Positions 34,590 to 44,010 of a stretch of 64,000 nt of DNA are shown piece after piece. The stretch is from Atriophallophorus winterbourni. Its lineage: Eukaryota; Platyhelminthes; Trematoda; Plagiorchiida; Microphallidae. The notes beneath the pieces were generated by a model, which was given only the letters and a program-made list of their open reading frames with translations, was not told the origin of the DNA and did no database searches. The stretch spans positions 19,423-83,422 of the forward strand of contig JACCGJ010005783.1 of the NCBI GenBank assembly GCA_013407085.1. The letters run 5' to 3'. Every line of letters starts with the position of its first letter. Position 1 is the stretch's first letter. The translations under genes and the position numbers were made by a program.

Positions 34590-35125
34590 CTGCATCGTTA
34601 GATGACAAGGTGTCGGCACGCATTTCTAAAGCGACCATAGCATTCCGCAACCTAAGTCACCTCTGGCGTCAGAAAGGACTATCTCTGTTACTTAAGGGTA
34701 GAGTCTATAAAGCGACAGTTCGGGCTGTGCTATTATATGGGTGCGAAACCTGGACCTTACGTAAAGAACACAATAAGCGTCTCCAAGTATTTGACAACCG
34801 GTGTCTCCGCAACATTATAGGAGTTAGCTGTTACAACTGTATACGCGCCGATGCTCTCCGAAATAAGTTGTTCGGTAGTAATGTTGTAGTAATATTGCCC
34901 ACGTGCAGTCTCTGACTGTGTGGCACTTTGCCTGGATCAGGCTTGTGCTTTCATACCATCATACCATAATGTTGATATAGAGAAGCAGATCAACCTGTAT
35001 AGGTTACGCTGGTTGGGTCACGTTTTACGGATGCCGGACCACCGACTTCCGAAACGGATTCTTTTTGCGACGCCACATCCTGATTGGCGTAAATCTCGGG
35101 GTGGCCGCATGAAGCTGTCATGCTG
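34590..35125 (+). mobile_element. RTE family E copy 3 fragment, split by a SINE
   Basis: The 3' part of ORF2 reads [40 protein letters not shown] and [19 protein letters not shown] up to RNKLFG. After the SINE it resumes with DIEKQINLYRLRWLGHVLRM and PDHRLPKRILFATP. Removing the SINE and one repeat of its 8-bp target duplication rejoins the frame or comes close to doing so. Confidence 0.82.
34887..34966 (+). mobile_element. SINE copy 2 (80 bp, 5'-truncated, with TSD)
   Basis: Only the SINE 3' third is present, ending GGCTTGTGCTTTCATACC and a CATACC-type tail. It is flanked by TAATGTTG at 34879-34886 and 34967-34974, a perfect 8-bp target-site duplication, within RTE family E. Confidence 0.9.
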
Positions 35126-35310
35126 ATGTCGCTCTACTTGTTCACGAAACTTGTTTGAATGTATGTTCCACTCGAGGTGTAGGCACATCATCCCAGTTTG
35201 TTTGTACTTACTCTTCTATAGAATCCATAGCTATTTAAGTTCCACCCTTATCTTTTGAGATTTTAATTTTTCATGGTTGTGTGATAGTTAAGCATTCGGT
35301 ATGGTATGGT

Positions 35311-35540
35311 ATGAAAGCACAAGCCTGATCTAGGCAAAGTGCCGCACAGTCAGAGACTGCACGTGGGCTAAGATACTGTCAGGTTGCCCAGGGCTAAGCA
35401 GATATTAGAGAGAAAATAGAATAGAAATGGTAGTGAGACTCCAGCATGTTTCAGCATGCAGCTCACTACCTCTTTCCAATCAATTTAGCACGGTGTTAGC
35501 CGTACAGCACAAAAGTACTGCACGATTGCACATCCGTGCA
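35311..35540 (-). mobile_element. SINE copy 3 (near full length)
   Basis: This is one of the most complete copies. The tail at the left is made of TATGG repeats. The internal perfect hairpin GGTAGTGAG/CTCACTACC is at 35429-35470, and the 5' end GTGCAATCGTGCAG is at the right. Its 3' hairpin lies near 35317-35332. Confidence 0.88.
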
Positions 35541-35548
35541 TTCGGTAC

Positions 35549-36205
35549 TTGCTACCAGTGTAATGCTGCCTGTGATGATGATGTAATGACAAAGATTATG
35601 GTATACATAGCGTTCGTACTAAACGCTTTACTGTGCGACATTGAAACCTGGACAATCCTGGCAAGGCGCGAATAGAAGCTGAATGCCTCCCATCTACGAA
35701 TCATCTGTCGTATCTTGAACATATCGCGGATAGACAAATTGACTAATGCTGAAGTGCTTTCAAATGCGGGTGTACAGAACACATTCAACCTACTAGGACA
35801 GCGCCACCTACGGTGGCTTTGTCACGCCTTCAGAATGGAAAATGGTCGTATTCCCAAAGATATACTCTATGGTGAGTTGAAATCAGGAATTTAACCATTG
35901 GGCGGACTACAAAGATGTTTGCAAAATAGATACGAAAGCTCTTGGCATTGATCCGCGAGTTGGGAAGAACTTGCTCTTGACCGCGCACATTGGAGACATT
36001 GTCTAAAGTATCGTCTACAATCTAGGGAAGAACAGATACAGCTCTTGGCTGCTGAATGCAGATAGCGCCGCCGGTGTGCAACTGACACCGATCGACTGAG
36101 TATTGTCTATCTCTGCGGGAGAGATTGCTACTCACAAATCGGACTGTTTAGTCATTCGAAAACTTGTGCAGCGTGAAACAATCACGCGATTGCGATGTAC
36201 ATCCA
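35549..36205 (+). mobile_element. RTE family F fragment
   Basis: ORF2 C-terminal pieces read KIMVYIAFVLNALLCDIETW, RIICRILNISRIDKLTNAEV and RHLRWLCHAFRMENGRIPKD, then SWEELALDRAHWRHC. One stop and a few frame changes occur. It matches the F copy at 18.4-18.8 kb. Confidence 0.8.
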
Positions 36206-36690
36206 TGGTCGACATCGACCGAAGTAGGCCAACAACATACACACAAAGCATTCATCGCACCTCGAACATATCCTGGATAGAGAGAGTAACGGATGCAAAA
36301 TTGCTTTCTAAAACTGGTCTACAGAGCATGTTTACTCTACCATGACAGCGCTGCCTACGATGAAATGGTCATGTATATTTAATAGGAAACGGTCTTATTC
36401 CGAAAGATCTACTCTATGGAGAGTCGAAATGAGGTACTCGACCTTTGGGTGGATACTCCAAAACGAATTTTGTAATAATGATAATGTTATTGTCATTGAC
36501 TTACTTTCGGCCACTCTTTTAAGTAGCACAACGTGAAACATCATCTACAAACTGGGGACGAACTCATGCTGCTCCGGGCTGTTGAACATGGATTACATCA
36601 ACAGTGTCTGGATCAAATGAGTACTGCTCATCGGAGATATTGTTCCTCCAGAATCACGCTGTTTCGTCATGTGAAACGCTTTAAAGCATT
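36206..36690 (+). mobile_element. RTE family F 3' end and second fragment
   Basis: The first ~40 bp repeat the F terminal motif CATGGTCGACATCGACC and the start of its (AAC)n tail. A second F fragment follows (36255-36690), with SNISWIERVTDAKLLSKTGL and QSMFTLP, ending in eroded C-terminal sequence. Confidence 0.7.
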
Positions 36691-37518
36691 ATTTATTATT
36701 ATTATTTATTTATCACACAAGTCTTTACAGTCGATGCGCCAACAAGTATACCATGAAGAAGTTGCATGATGAAAGAAAGTAAAAAGGGGGATTCTTTTGT
36801 CTGTTTGTTTACACATGCCGTTTTTGATCTTTTTTGTCTTTTTTGGAATAAGGGAGGGTCACTGATAAATGGGAACACAAGCACGGCAGAATTCTCGCCA
36901 CTGGTTCCTTTCTTTTGCCATGGAATCTATTTCACCCACCATTTGCTCTCAAAATTACCTTTATAGCATAAATTCATCGTGCGCTTCACCACAATTATGC
37001 CTGCAGTCCTTCAGTAATTTTTTATGTATTATTGTTTTCTCGAATCTAATAGACGCCGAACTGTCATGCGTGCTGTCAACACTGATTTTTTGGTTGCCTT
37101 AACATGAAATTAATTTGGTAGGCTTTACGTTGCCAATTCCTTAATAGAACGCTGTCATATCTGTATCAGATTTTGCTATATATATATATATATATATATA
37201 TCAGATTTTTATGAGATTCGGTTTCGAATGCTGTTTGCGATCGCTGTGCATTTTATTCTGGTTAATTTCTCACATTTTATAGACGTATCACTTCAGTTCG
37301 CACTGTTATTCGTGTTCAAATATGTTGGCTCTTTGTCTGGCTCCAGACATGTACTCCATGCTTATAATGATTGACTGGGCGGTTATTATAGACTGGTATT
37401 ACGAACCGCCACCTGTTTCTTTTTCGATCCTAATTGTTTTATACTCTACACATTCCATCTGCTAACCATAAGTAAAGTATTTTACATAGGGTGTCAGGCC
37501 TTTCACTAGAATTCTACA
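36691..37518. other. Non-coding; (TA)n and an RTE E 3' end
   Basis: (TA)n lies at 37181-37201. Around 37329-37365 CTTTGTCTGGCTCCAGAC matches the terminal hairpin of LINE family E, so a very short 3' fragment of E lies there on the plus strand. Otherwise nothing is recognised. Confidence 0.5.
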
Positions 37519-37738
37519 ATGTGCAATCGTGCAGTACTTTGTGCTGCGTGGCTAACACCGTACTAAATTGATTGGCCACAGGTAGTGAGCTGCATGCTGA
37601 AACAGCCTGGAGTCCCACTACCATTTCTATTTCTTTTGTCATATCTGTCTAGGTCTGGGCAACCTGACAGTATCTCAGCCCACGTGCAGCCTCTGACTTT
37701 GCGGCACTTTGCCAGTCTCGGGCTTGTGCTTTCATACT
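37519..37738 (+). mobile_element. SINE copy 4 (near full length)
   Basis: It runs from GTGCAATCGTGCAG through the hairpin GGTAGTGAG...CCCACTACC and CAACCTGACAGTATCTCAGC to GGGCTTGTGCTTTCATAC. It lies about 360 bp upstream of the NSRP1 start codon. Confidence 0.85.
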
Positions 37739-37944
37739 TCATATATTATACAATGTTGTCCATGATGATGTTGATTTCTTTTTACCAAATTGGATTTGTA
37801 CTCAGTGCAGTCCCAATCCTTTTCATACCATGGCACCAATAAATTTATGTATGTCCAATGCTATGGTGTTTTCTGAAACGATAATAACGTGATATGCTAA
37901 TCTGCAGACAGAAACGTGAGAATCTGCCTGCTATTATATTTTCC

Positions 37945-38043
37945 TTATATCTTTCTTGTTACGGGACACCTGACGCTATCCCAGCCCAGGTACAGTCTAC
38001 AAGTGTGCCACGCTAACTGTATACAGCCTTTTGATTTCATACT
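37945..38043 (+). mobile_element. SINE copy 5 (diverged 3' half)
   Basis: CACCTGACGCTATCCCAGCC and the following ~70 bp match the SINE 3' half loosely, ending in GATTTCATAC. It is the most diverged copy and ends about 50 bp before the NSRP1 start codon. Confidence 0.6.
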
Positions 38044-38096
38044 TATATTTCATACGTATTTACCACACGTTTAAATCCATTCTTTTTTCAGTTTAA

Positions 38097-41000
38097 ATGA
38101 TTGAAAAGACAGGCTCGAAAGTTTACGGTCTCAGTTTTCCCACACGTAAAACCGCGGATTCAGAAAAACAACGAATCGAATCGGTTTTCTCAGTAGATGA
38201 CTCGGATGAAGATAAAACTGAAGTTGAACAGTTAAAATTGGTATGAATTTGTTTTTATATTTCCCAGAAACTACCGGTACCACAAACGAATCGCATTCAA
38301 CAAGCGAAAATTCATAGAAAGGTACTGCCTCGGTTTGCAAATCTCACTCATTGTTAGACGAAATCGGATTACGAGAAAGCTTTAGAAGAAGATCCATCTG
38401 TTTTTCAATACGACGAAATTTACGATGATATTAAAAGCGAGAAGGAACGTCATGTTGATTCGCTTTTGGGAAAGAAAGAGAAACAGGTAAGCCCTTTAGT
38501 CATCTTGATCCTCGCAGTCCAAATATGTTAGTCGTTTGTTAAAAACCGCTACCGAGCGAAAACTCGAACGAGAGCTTTGTCAAGAAAGAAAGGCACAAAA
38601 AGAAATCGAAGCGGAAGCGGATCTTTATGGCGATAAAGAGTCGTTTGTCACATCGGCGTACAAGGTAATTTTGCTAATCTGATTTTATACCCGATGTCTC
38701 TAGAGTAAATTGACAGAACTTCGTGATTTGGTCGCTAAACGTGAGGCCGAGCGTTGTATAGAGGAGCGCATGGACATCACGACTCAAGATGGTCTCGGCG
38801 GATTCTATCGCTACATGTATGATCACGAAACGGGTAGAAGCAAACCATCTTCGACATCGGATCAGAAGGTTAGCTGTTTTGAAAACTCGCCTCTAAGTTA
38901 TTTTCTTGCTTGGATTGGAATAATTGCTGGCTTATTACTGTCTTGTGTACTTTTTGTAGCGGGTTTTGCCCGTTTTTTACATTTACAATTTGCACGCACG
39001 TCTGGAAAATAAAAATGAATTTATTAGGTCATGTGCGACTGACTCTTGTAGTCACAGGATTTGCGGTTATTAAGGGCTTCGACAATTGAACACAGATTAA
39101 TTTAGGAATTGATTGCTTTCATGTCACATTATGTAGGACTGTGTGGACAACTGTGTTTATAAGTACGAGACTGGATGTCTATGTTTAGTAAACGCGGGTC
39201 TCTGTTTCATCATGTCAGGTAATGCACACAACCCTGTGGAACCCGGAAAAGTTTGAAGTGCTCTCTTTGTAGCTGATGCCTCACATTTAACTGACAACAC
39301 AAACCTAATTATTGTCGCATACATCCTGTTCTTCTGTTCAACTGGTTCTAGCAAATGAATCATCATCATCATTGACAGCATTACACCGGTAACAAGTATG
39401 TATGTATTTATGAAAGCACAAGCTTGATCCTGGCAAAGTACCGCACAATCATAGCCTGCACGTGGAATAAAATACTTTCAGGTTGCCCAGGCCTAGACAG
39501 ATATGAGGAAGAAAATAGAAAGCAGAACACGTTCCCATTGCTTAAATGCCATACAACCATGGCATAGTAAAAAAATTCTGAAAGATATTGGGAAGTATGG
39601 GGTCTAAAAGCAACTGAACCTATAAAAGATCAGGCACAGATACACTGGGATGAGGTGTTTACATCTCGAATCAAACATACGTTTAACAAAGTGTTGTAAA
39701 CGAGTAGAGCAAGATCAGCGTGACAGCTTTCTTACGGCTTTCATTGTCACGCATCATAACAAGCTTTCCTCGTCACTTCACTTAACAACAAACTGGATTA
39801 ATCAAACACTCGAAGAAAATGTCTACAGAAAGACGGCTATTGAACACTATTTTGAGCCATATCAATAAGGCAATAAGCGCTGCGAATTCAGATCTCTTAG
39901 GCCCCATCCTTGGAGACGTCGCACCAATCGCAGCTAGTTTAATACACCAAGCCTTCATCTGTTTAAGCCAAGTCAAAGTAAAGTTTGTGTATGTTAACTT
40001 GTTCTTCGAGGTCTACCTCACTGCCAACGATTATATTACAGATAGTTGCGTTACCAATCCGATGGTGCCTAGTACCTCCAGCGATGCTGCGCAAACAGCG
40101 ATTGTCGAAGACCTACAGAGGTCTTCTTTCTTTCTCTTTTCGGTGTGCAATACACAAGGATGTGCAATCATGCAGCATTTCTGTGCTGTGCGGCTAAATT
40201 GATTGGCCAACAGTAGTGAGTTTCGTGCTGAAACACGCTGGAGTCTCACTACCATTTCTATTCCCCCTCATATCTGTTTAGGCCTGGGCAACCTGACAGT
40301 ATCGTAGCCAATGTGCAGTCTCTGACTGTACGGCACTTTGTCTGGATCAGGCTTGTGCTTTCATACCATACCGTTGTTTTTTCAATTCCAGATGGAACCT
40401 AATTTGGAAGATAGACCCAATGCAGTGTCCAAGTCATCGGAAAAAGCAGACGATAAATCAAACGTACCGACAGACGCGCCCTGTACTCAGCGCCCTTCGA
40501 CCTCTCACCGTGAACCACGCAATCAGAGACCTCATCATGATGAAAAACACCGTGACCATTCACGTTCTTCAAACCATCAATCGAGATCTCGCTCCCCGGA
40601 ATCGTTAAAATCAACTCATTCTCGTCACCTCTCTTCTCCACAAACTAACAAAGAAGATACCTCAAAAGCAACACACTCGGTGGAAACGAAAAGGTGGGAT
40701 TCGACCTCGCACCGTGAATCACGCAATGAGAAACCTCGTCATGCTGAAAAACACCGTGACCATTCACGTTCTTCAAACCATCAATCGAGATCTCGCTCCC
40801 CCGAATCGTTAAAATCAACTCATTCCCGCCACCTCTCGTCTCCACAAAATAACAAAGAAGATACCTCAAAAGCAACACACTCGGTGGACACGAAAAGGTG
40901 GTTCATTTTTTACATTAATCAAGGCAAATATTGCATTCTATTGTTTTTATTTTTGCATCTGGTTTAGCTGTATGTATTTGTGTATAGAAGCACAAGCCTG

Positions 41001-43547
41001 ATTCTTGCAAACTGCCGCACAATCATTGACAGCACGTGAGCTAAGATACCGTCAGGTTCCTCAAGGATTGACAGATATTGGAAAGAAAAATAATAATGTC
41101 ATTGAGACTCCAGCGTATTTTCGTATGCAACTCACTACTCATGGCAAATCAATTTAGCACGGTGTTAGCTGCACAACACAAAAGTACTGGTTTAGATAGT
41201 TCGTTTATTTATAGTTCCAACGAAAATATTTTTTTCTGAACTAAGTTTATCAGCCATTTGACTGCCATATTTTGACAGTGTTTACTGACGCAGTGGGGTA
41301 TATTCTAGACAGGAAACCAGCGTTTGAACCACCAACAAACATGATCCAAAAACATTTTGCTCTTCTAACTTACGTTGACGCTCCCGCTTCCCGCTAACTT
41401 CTTACATCCTCTGCGTTTCCTTGTCGTATATTAACGCATGACATCTATTTTCACCTGGACAACCGGATAATATGTGTGATACTATGTGGCACTATGACTT
41501 ATTTCAGACTTGTGACTTCATTCAACTTTTTATTATTTTAGGGCACGTTTTGCTGTACAACGACTTGTTAATATCCCATCCATCTTAATGTGATGCTTTG
41601 TTTGATCCGTACTTTTTTAATTCTAACGCAGACTCTTCGTAGTCCGAGCCTCACTTAAATAAAACGTCCAATCGTTATAGGCGAATCTCGTAATTACAGC
41701 GAGCGTACTCAGCGTATCTATCCCGGTTATCACGGCTGTGTCGTACCACTATGCTGCTGTGTAGCCAACACCTTTTTAAATTGATTGACCACCGGCACTG
41801 ATTTGAACGCGAAACACATTTGGGTCTCGTTACCATTTTGTTTCTTATATTTCTCTAGGCCTGGGTAACGTGATGTGAAAGCACAAGCCTGATACAGGCA
41901 AAGTGCCGCACAGTCCGAGACTGCACGTGGGCTGAGATACAGTCAGGTTGCCCAGACAGACATAACAAAAATAGAAATGTTAGTGAGACTCCAGTGTGTT
42001 TCAGCATGCAGCTCACTACCGGTGGCCAATCAATATAGCACGATGTTAGCCGTACAGCACAGAAATACGGCACTATAGCACATTCGTGCAACGTGGCAGT
42101 ATCTCAGCAAACGTGCGGTCTATGACTGTTCGTAACTTTGCCTGGATCAGCTTGTGATTTTGTGCATACATACACTTCCCACCGCTCTAATTTGCCAGGT
42201 GATTTCGTACCATGTTGCTACGTTCCAGTCATCGCACGTTCTTCCAGTTATACCGACCTCGCCGAGTTGTGTTCTACCACATGGTAGCGGATAGGGTAAG
42301 CCGTAAACGATTACGCCGGATCATTCCAGGTTAATGAGTGGCAGCTAGCGAACATTTGGCCCCCCTCATCATAACATTTCCATGTCATCGGTCCCCGCCC
42401 AGCGTTTCACGGCCACTTAAAGATTGCGTCTCGCTTCATTTCTGAGGTCAAACATTCCAACGCTAATGGCATTCACCAACGAAACCAACAACATACGAAA
42501 AAACAATTGATCAAACACGTTTGTTACGTGCAAAACGATTGTCTATCTTATATAGACAAACCAAGTAACCAAAACAGTCCCGAAACGTGTCTGTCCCGGT
42601 TATCACTTCGATCTGAGTTGTTAATCGATTATGTGTCAACCGGTACACTTGAAGCCCTCATCACGCAGGGCTCGGTTGACCGACATTAACGAATTGCGTA
42701 TCGTTCGATTGTGGCTGGCGCTGTCTAGCTCCTCATACTTCCGAAACATTTGATCAAAGCAAAGAAATCCATCAAGCTTAACAATACATACATGTATGTA
42801 TGTATGTATGAAATCACAAGTCTAATCCACGCAAAGTGCCGCACAGTCGAGGACTGCACGTAGGCTCAGATACCGTCAGGTTGCCCCGGCCTAGACAGAT
42901 ATCGGAAAGGGAAATAGCAATGGCAGTGAGACTCCAGTGTGTATTCGCATGCAGCTCATTACCAGTGGCAAATCTTGTTAGCACTGTGTTAGCTGTATAG
43001 CACAGAAGTGCTACACGATTGCACATCCGTACATAAGAAACTAGAAGTAGATCTGTTCAACTTCAACCAATAAATGAGACTCAATGTCACGTGTTGTTGG
43101 TTAAAATTGTTTGGTCGATATGGATGCTGGCCAAGGTAAAGAACGACCACGAACTAGTCGTTTTTGAACGCAAAAGTTTGCTCGAACTATTTTTATTGCA
43201 CCGGTGATTAGCTTCCTACGAGAATGGCTTGTCATTATCTGCTTCTTACGTATCCGATTAGGCCTGTGCGTTATCTCATCCCTCGTGCAATGTTGTACTA
43301 CCAGCTTTTGATGTTAAATGTACACCGTTCGATTTCTATCGTGTATATTATTTATGAATTTCATTATTTTCATTCTAGCGTGGACCCCGCAAAGCCTAGC
43401 TCACTTCGACAGGATCCGAATTTCATTTACGCTATGCCTCGCGCGACCACAGCGGAACAAATCGAAGAAGCGAAACAGCGTTACCTGCAGCGAAAAGCGG
43501 AAGGCATCCACGCGGTTATTGCAGAGTCTGATAGTGATGCGGAATGA
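38097..43547 (+). CDS. NSRP1: Nuclear speckle splicing regulatory protein 1
   Basis: NSRP1 is an RS-rich nuclear speckle protein that influences splice-site choice. Seven exons join in frame: 38097-38240, 38268-38321, 38358-38486, 38518-38664, 38704-38868, 40392-40897 and 43379-43547 (1314 nt, 437 residues). All introns are GT/AG; the first four are 27-39 nt, the last two about 1.5 and 2.5 kb. Family signatures are VFSVDDSDED, ALEEDPSVFQYDEIYDDIK, LLGKKEKQSKYVSRLL, GDKESFVTSAYK and TQDGLGGFYRYM (human has FDDKEAFVTSAYK and LSGFYRHLL). The C-terminal AKQRYLQRKA matches human ARDRYLARQMA. Human NSRP1 is 558 residues; the shortening is mainly in the RS-rich middle, which here is a tandem duplication. 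A CAG acceptor lies 5 nt before the ATG, suggesting trans-splicing of a spliced leader or a 5' UTR intron. Extra exons in the long introns cannot be excluded. Confidence 0.93.
38869..39013 (+). CDS. Possible alternative NSRP1 3' exon with hydrophobic tail
   Basis: If the donor at 38869 is not used, the frame stays open for 48 more codons. It encodes LSYFLAWIGIIAGLLLSCVL and further hydrophobic residues, long enough for a membrane helix, and stops at TAA 39010-39012. AATAAA overlaps that stop. Intronic polyadenylation would give a ~260-residue membrane-anchored protein. It may be chance; no transcript evidence is available here. Confidence 0.35.
39411..39515 (-). mobile_element. SINE copy 6 (3' half)
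   Basis: The 3' half of the SINE has its tail (TATG repeats) at the left and the terminal hairpin near 39424-39436. It is truncated before the internal hairpin. It lies in NSRP1 intron 5. Confidence 0.8.
39720..39985 (-). repeat. Unknown repeat, copy 1
   Basis: About 250 bp match 43780-44010 in the opposite orientation, for example CAGATGAAGGC, TAAGAGATCTGAATT and the shared end TGATTAATCCAGTTTGTTGT. No protein domain is recognised and no terminal repeats are seen. It lies in NSRP1 intron 5. Confidence 0.65.
40160..40373 (+). mobile_element. SINE copy 7, adjacent to NSRP1 acceptor
   Basis: Near-full-length SINE. It contains GTGAG...TCTCACTACC and CAACCTGACAGTATCGTAGC, and ends GGCTTGTGCTTTCATACCATAC. 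It ends 18 bp before the AG of the NSRP1 exon 6 acceptor. Confidence 0.88.
40496..40901 (+). repeat. 204-bp tandem duplication in NSRP1 RS exon
   Basis: Two copies (40496-40699 and 40700-40901) encode the same 68-residue RS/H-rich unit, including KHRDHSRSSNHQSRSRSPES and HSRHLSSPQ. They differ at few positions, so the duplication is recent, and the length (68 codons exactly) keeps the frame. The second copy ends at the exon 6 donor; the first copy carries the same AAAAGGTGG sequence and so a cryptic donor. Confidence 0.92.
40986..41190 (-). mobile_element. SINE copy 8
   Basis: Nearly complete but diverged copy in NSRP1 intron 6, with the tail at the left and a weakened internal hairpin near 41092-41133. 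Confidence 0.8.
41737..42170 (+). mobile_element. SINE copy 9, split by copy 10
   Basis: The 5' part (41737-41872) and the 3' part (42090-42170, ending GATCAGCTTGTGATTTTGTGC) together make one plus-oriented SINE. It is interrupted by a minus-oriented SINE with target duplication AACGTG. It lies in NSRP1 intron 6. Confidence 0.87.
41873..42089 (-). mobile_element. SINE copy 10, nested, 217 bp
   Basis: Its ends are fixed by the duplication AACGTG at 41867-41872 and 42090-42095, giving the full unit length of 217 bp. The 3' hairpin GCCTG-ATA-CAGGC (41887-41899) is perfect, and the internal hairpin TTAGTGAG/CTCACTA is intact. Confidence 0.92.
42786..43033 (-). mobile_element. SINE copy 11 with (TATG)n tail
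   Basis: A TATG-repeat tail at 42793-42811 is followed by a full SINE to CACATCCGTACAT. It is in NSRP1 intron 6. The flanking ACATA on each side may be the target duplication but overlaps the simple repeat. Confidence 0.83.
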
Positions 43548-43779
43548 GACTCCCGAATATTCGAACAATGATTGTACATATTGCAATATATAATTTCGTC
43601 TACTAATAACTTACTTAACCTACTTTTAAGTTTACCGAAATCCTACGTGGCCAAGTGCGCTTTTATGTATACAACTGCACTCTGCCTGGAATCCGTTATT
43701 CAGCTTTTTGGTGTAAAATAGACGCCGACACAAACCGCTGTAACAGAGCACCGTTTTATAAAGGTGGCCTGATTCGTTC
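43548..43779. other. NSRP1 3' flank
   Basis: No canonical AATAAA is seen soon after the NSRP1 stop; AATATA at about 43586 is a possible weak poly(A) signal. Nothing else is recognised. Confidence 0.4.
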
Positions 43780-44010
43780 TCGGTTCAACCAGATGAAGGC
43801 CTTGACAGCTAAACCAGCTGCAATTGGGGCCATCCGTCTCCCAGGTTTGGGTCCAAGAGATCAGAATTCCCAGCGGCTTGTTGCCCTTAGTGATGTGCCT
43901 CAAAATCGTGTTCAGTGGCCGTCTTGTTGTACAGAGCTTCTTTGAGTGTTTGATTAATCCAGTTTGTTGTTATGTAAAGTGACGAGGAAAGCCGCAAGAA
44001 ATTTGTTATA
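43780..44010 (+). repeat. Unknown repeat, copy 2
   Basis: This matches 39720-39985 (inverted), which it resembles from CCAGATGAAGGC to GACGAGGAAAGCCG. It may belong to an undescribed non-coding interspersed element. Confidence 0.65.

Noticed and set aside
35429..35470. SINE internal hairpin as a hammerhead ribozyme
   Set aside because: GAAAC occurs near the loop in some copies, but there is no CUGANGA core; the fold is a simple stem-loop.
35311..35540. tRNA-derived head in the SINE
   Set aside because: GGCTAACACCG resembles an A box only loosely and no B box lies at the right distance.
39819..40202. Plus-strand frame of 127 codons in NSRP1 intron 5
   Set aside because: It runs through the unknown repeat and into a SINE; the homologous region at 43.8 kb has no matching open frame.
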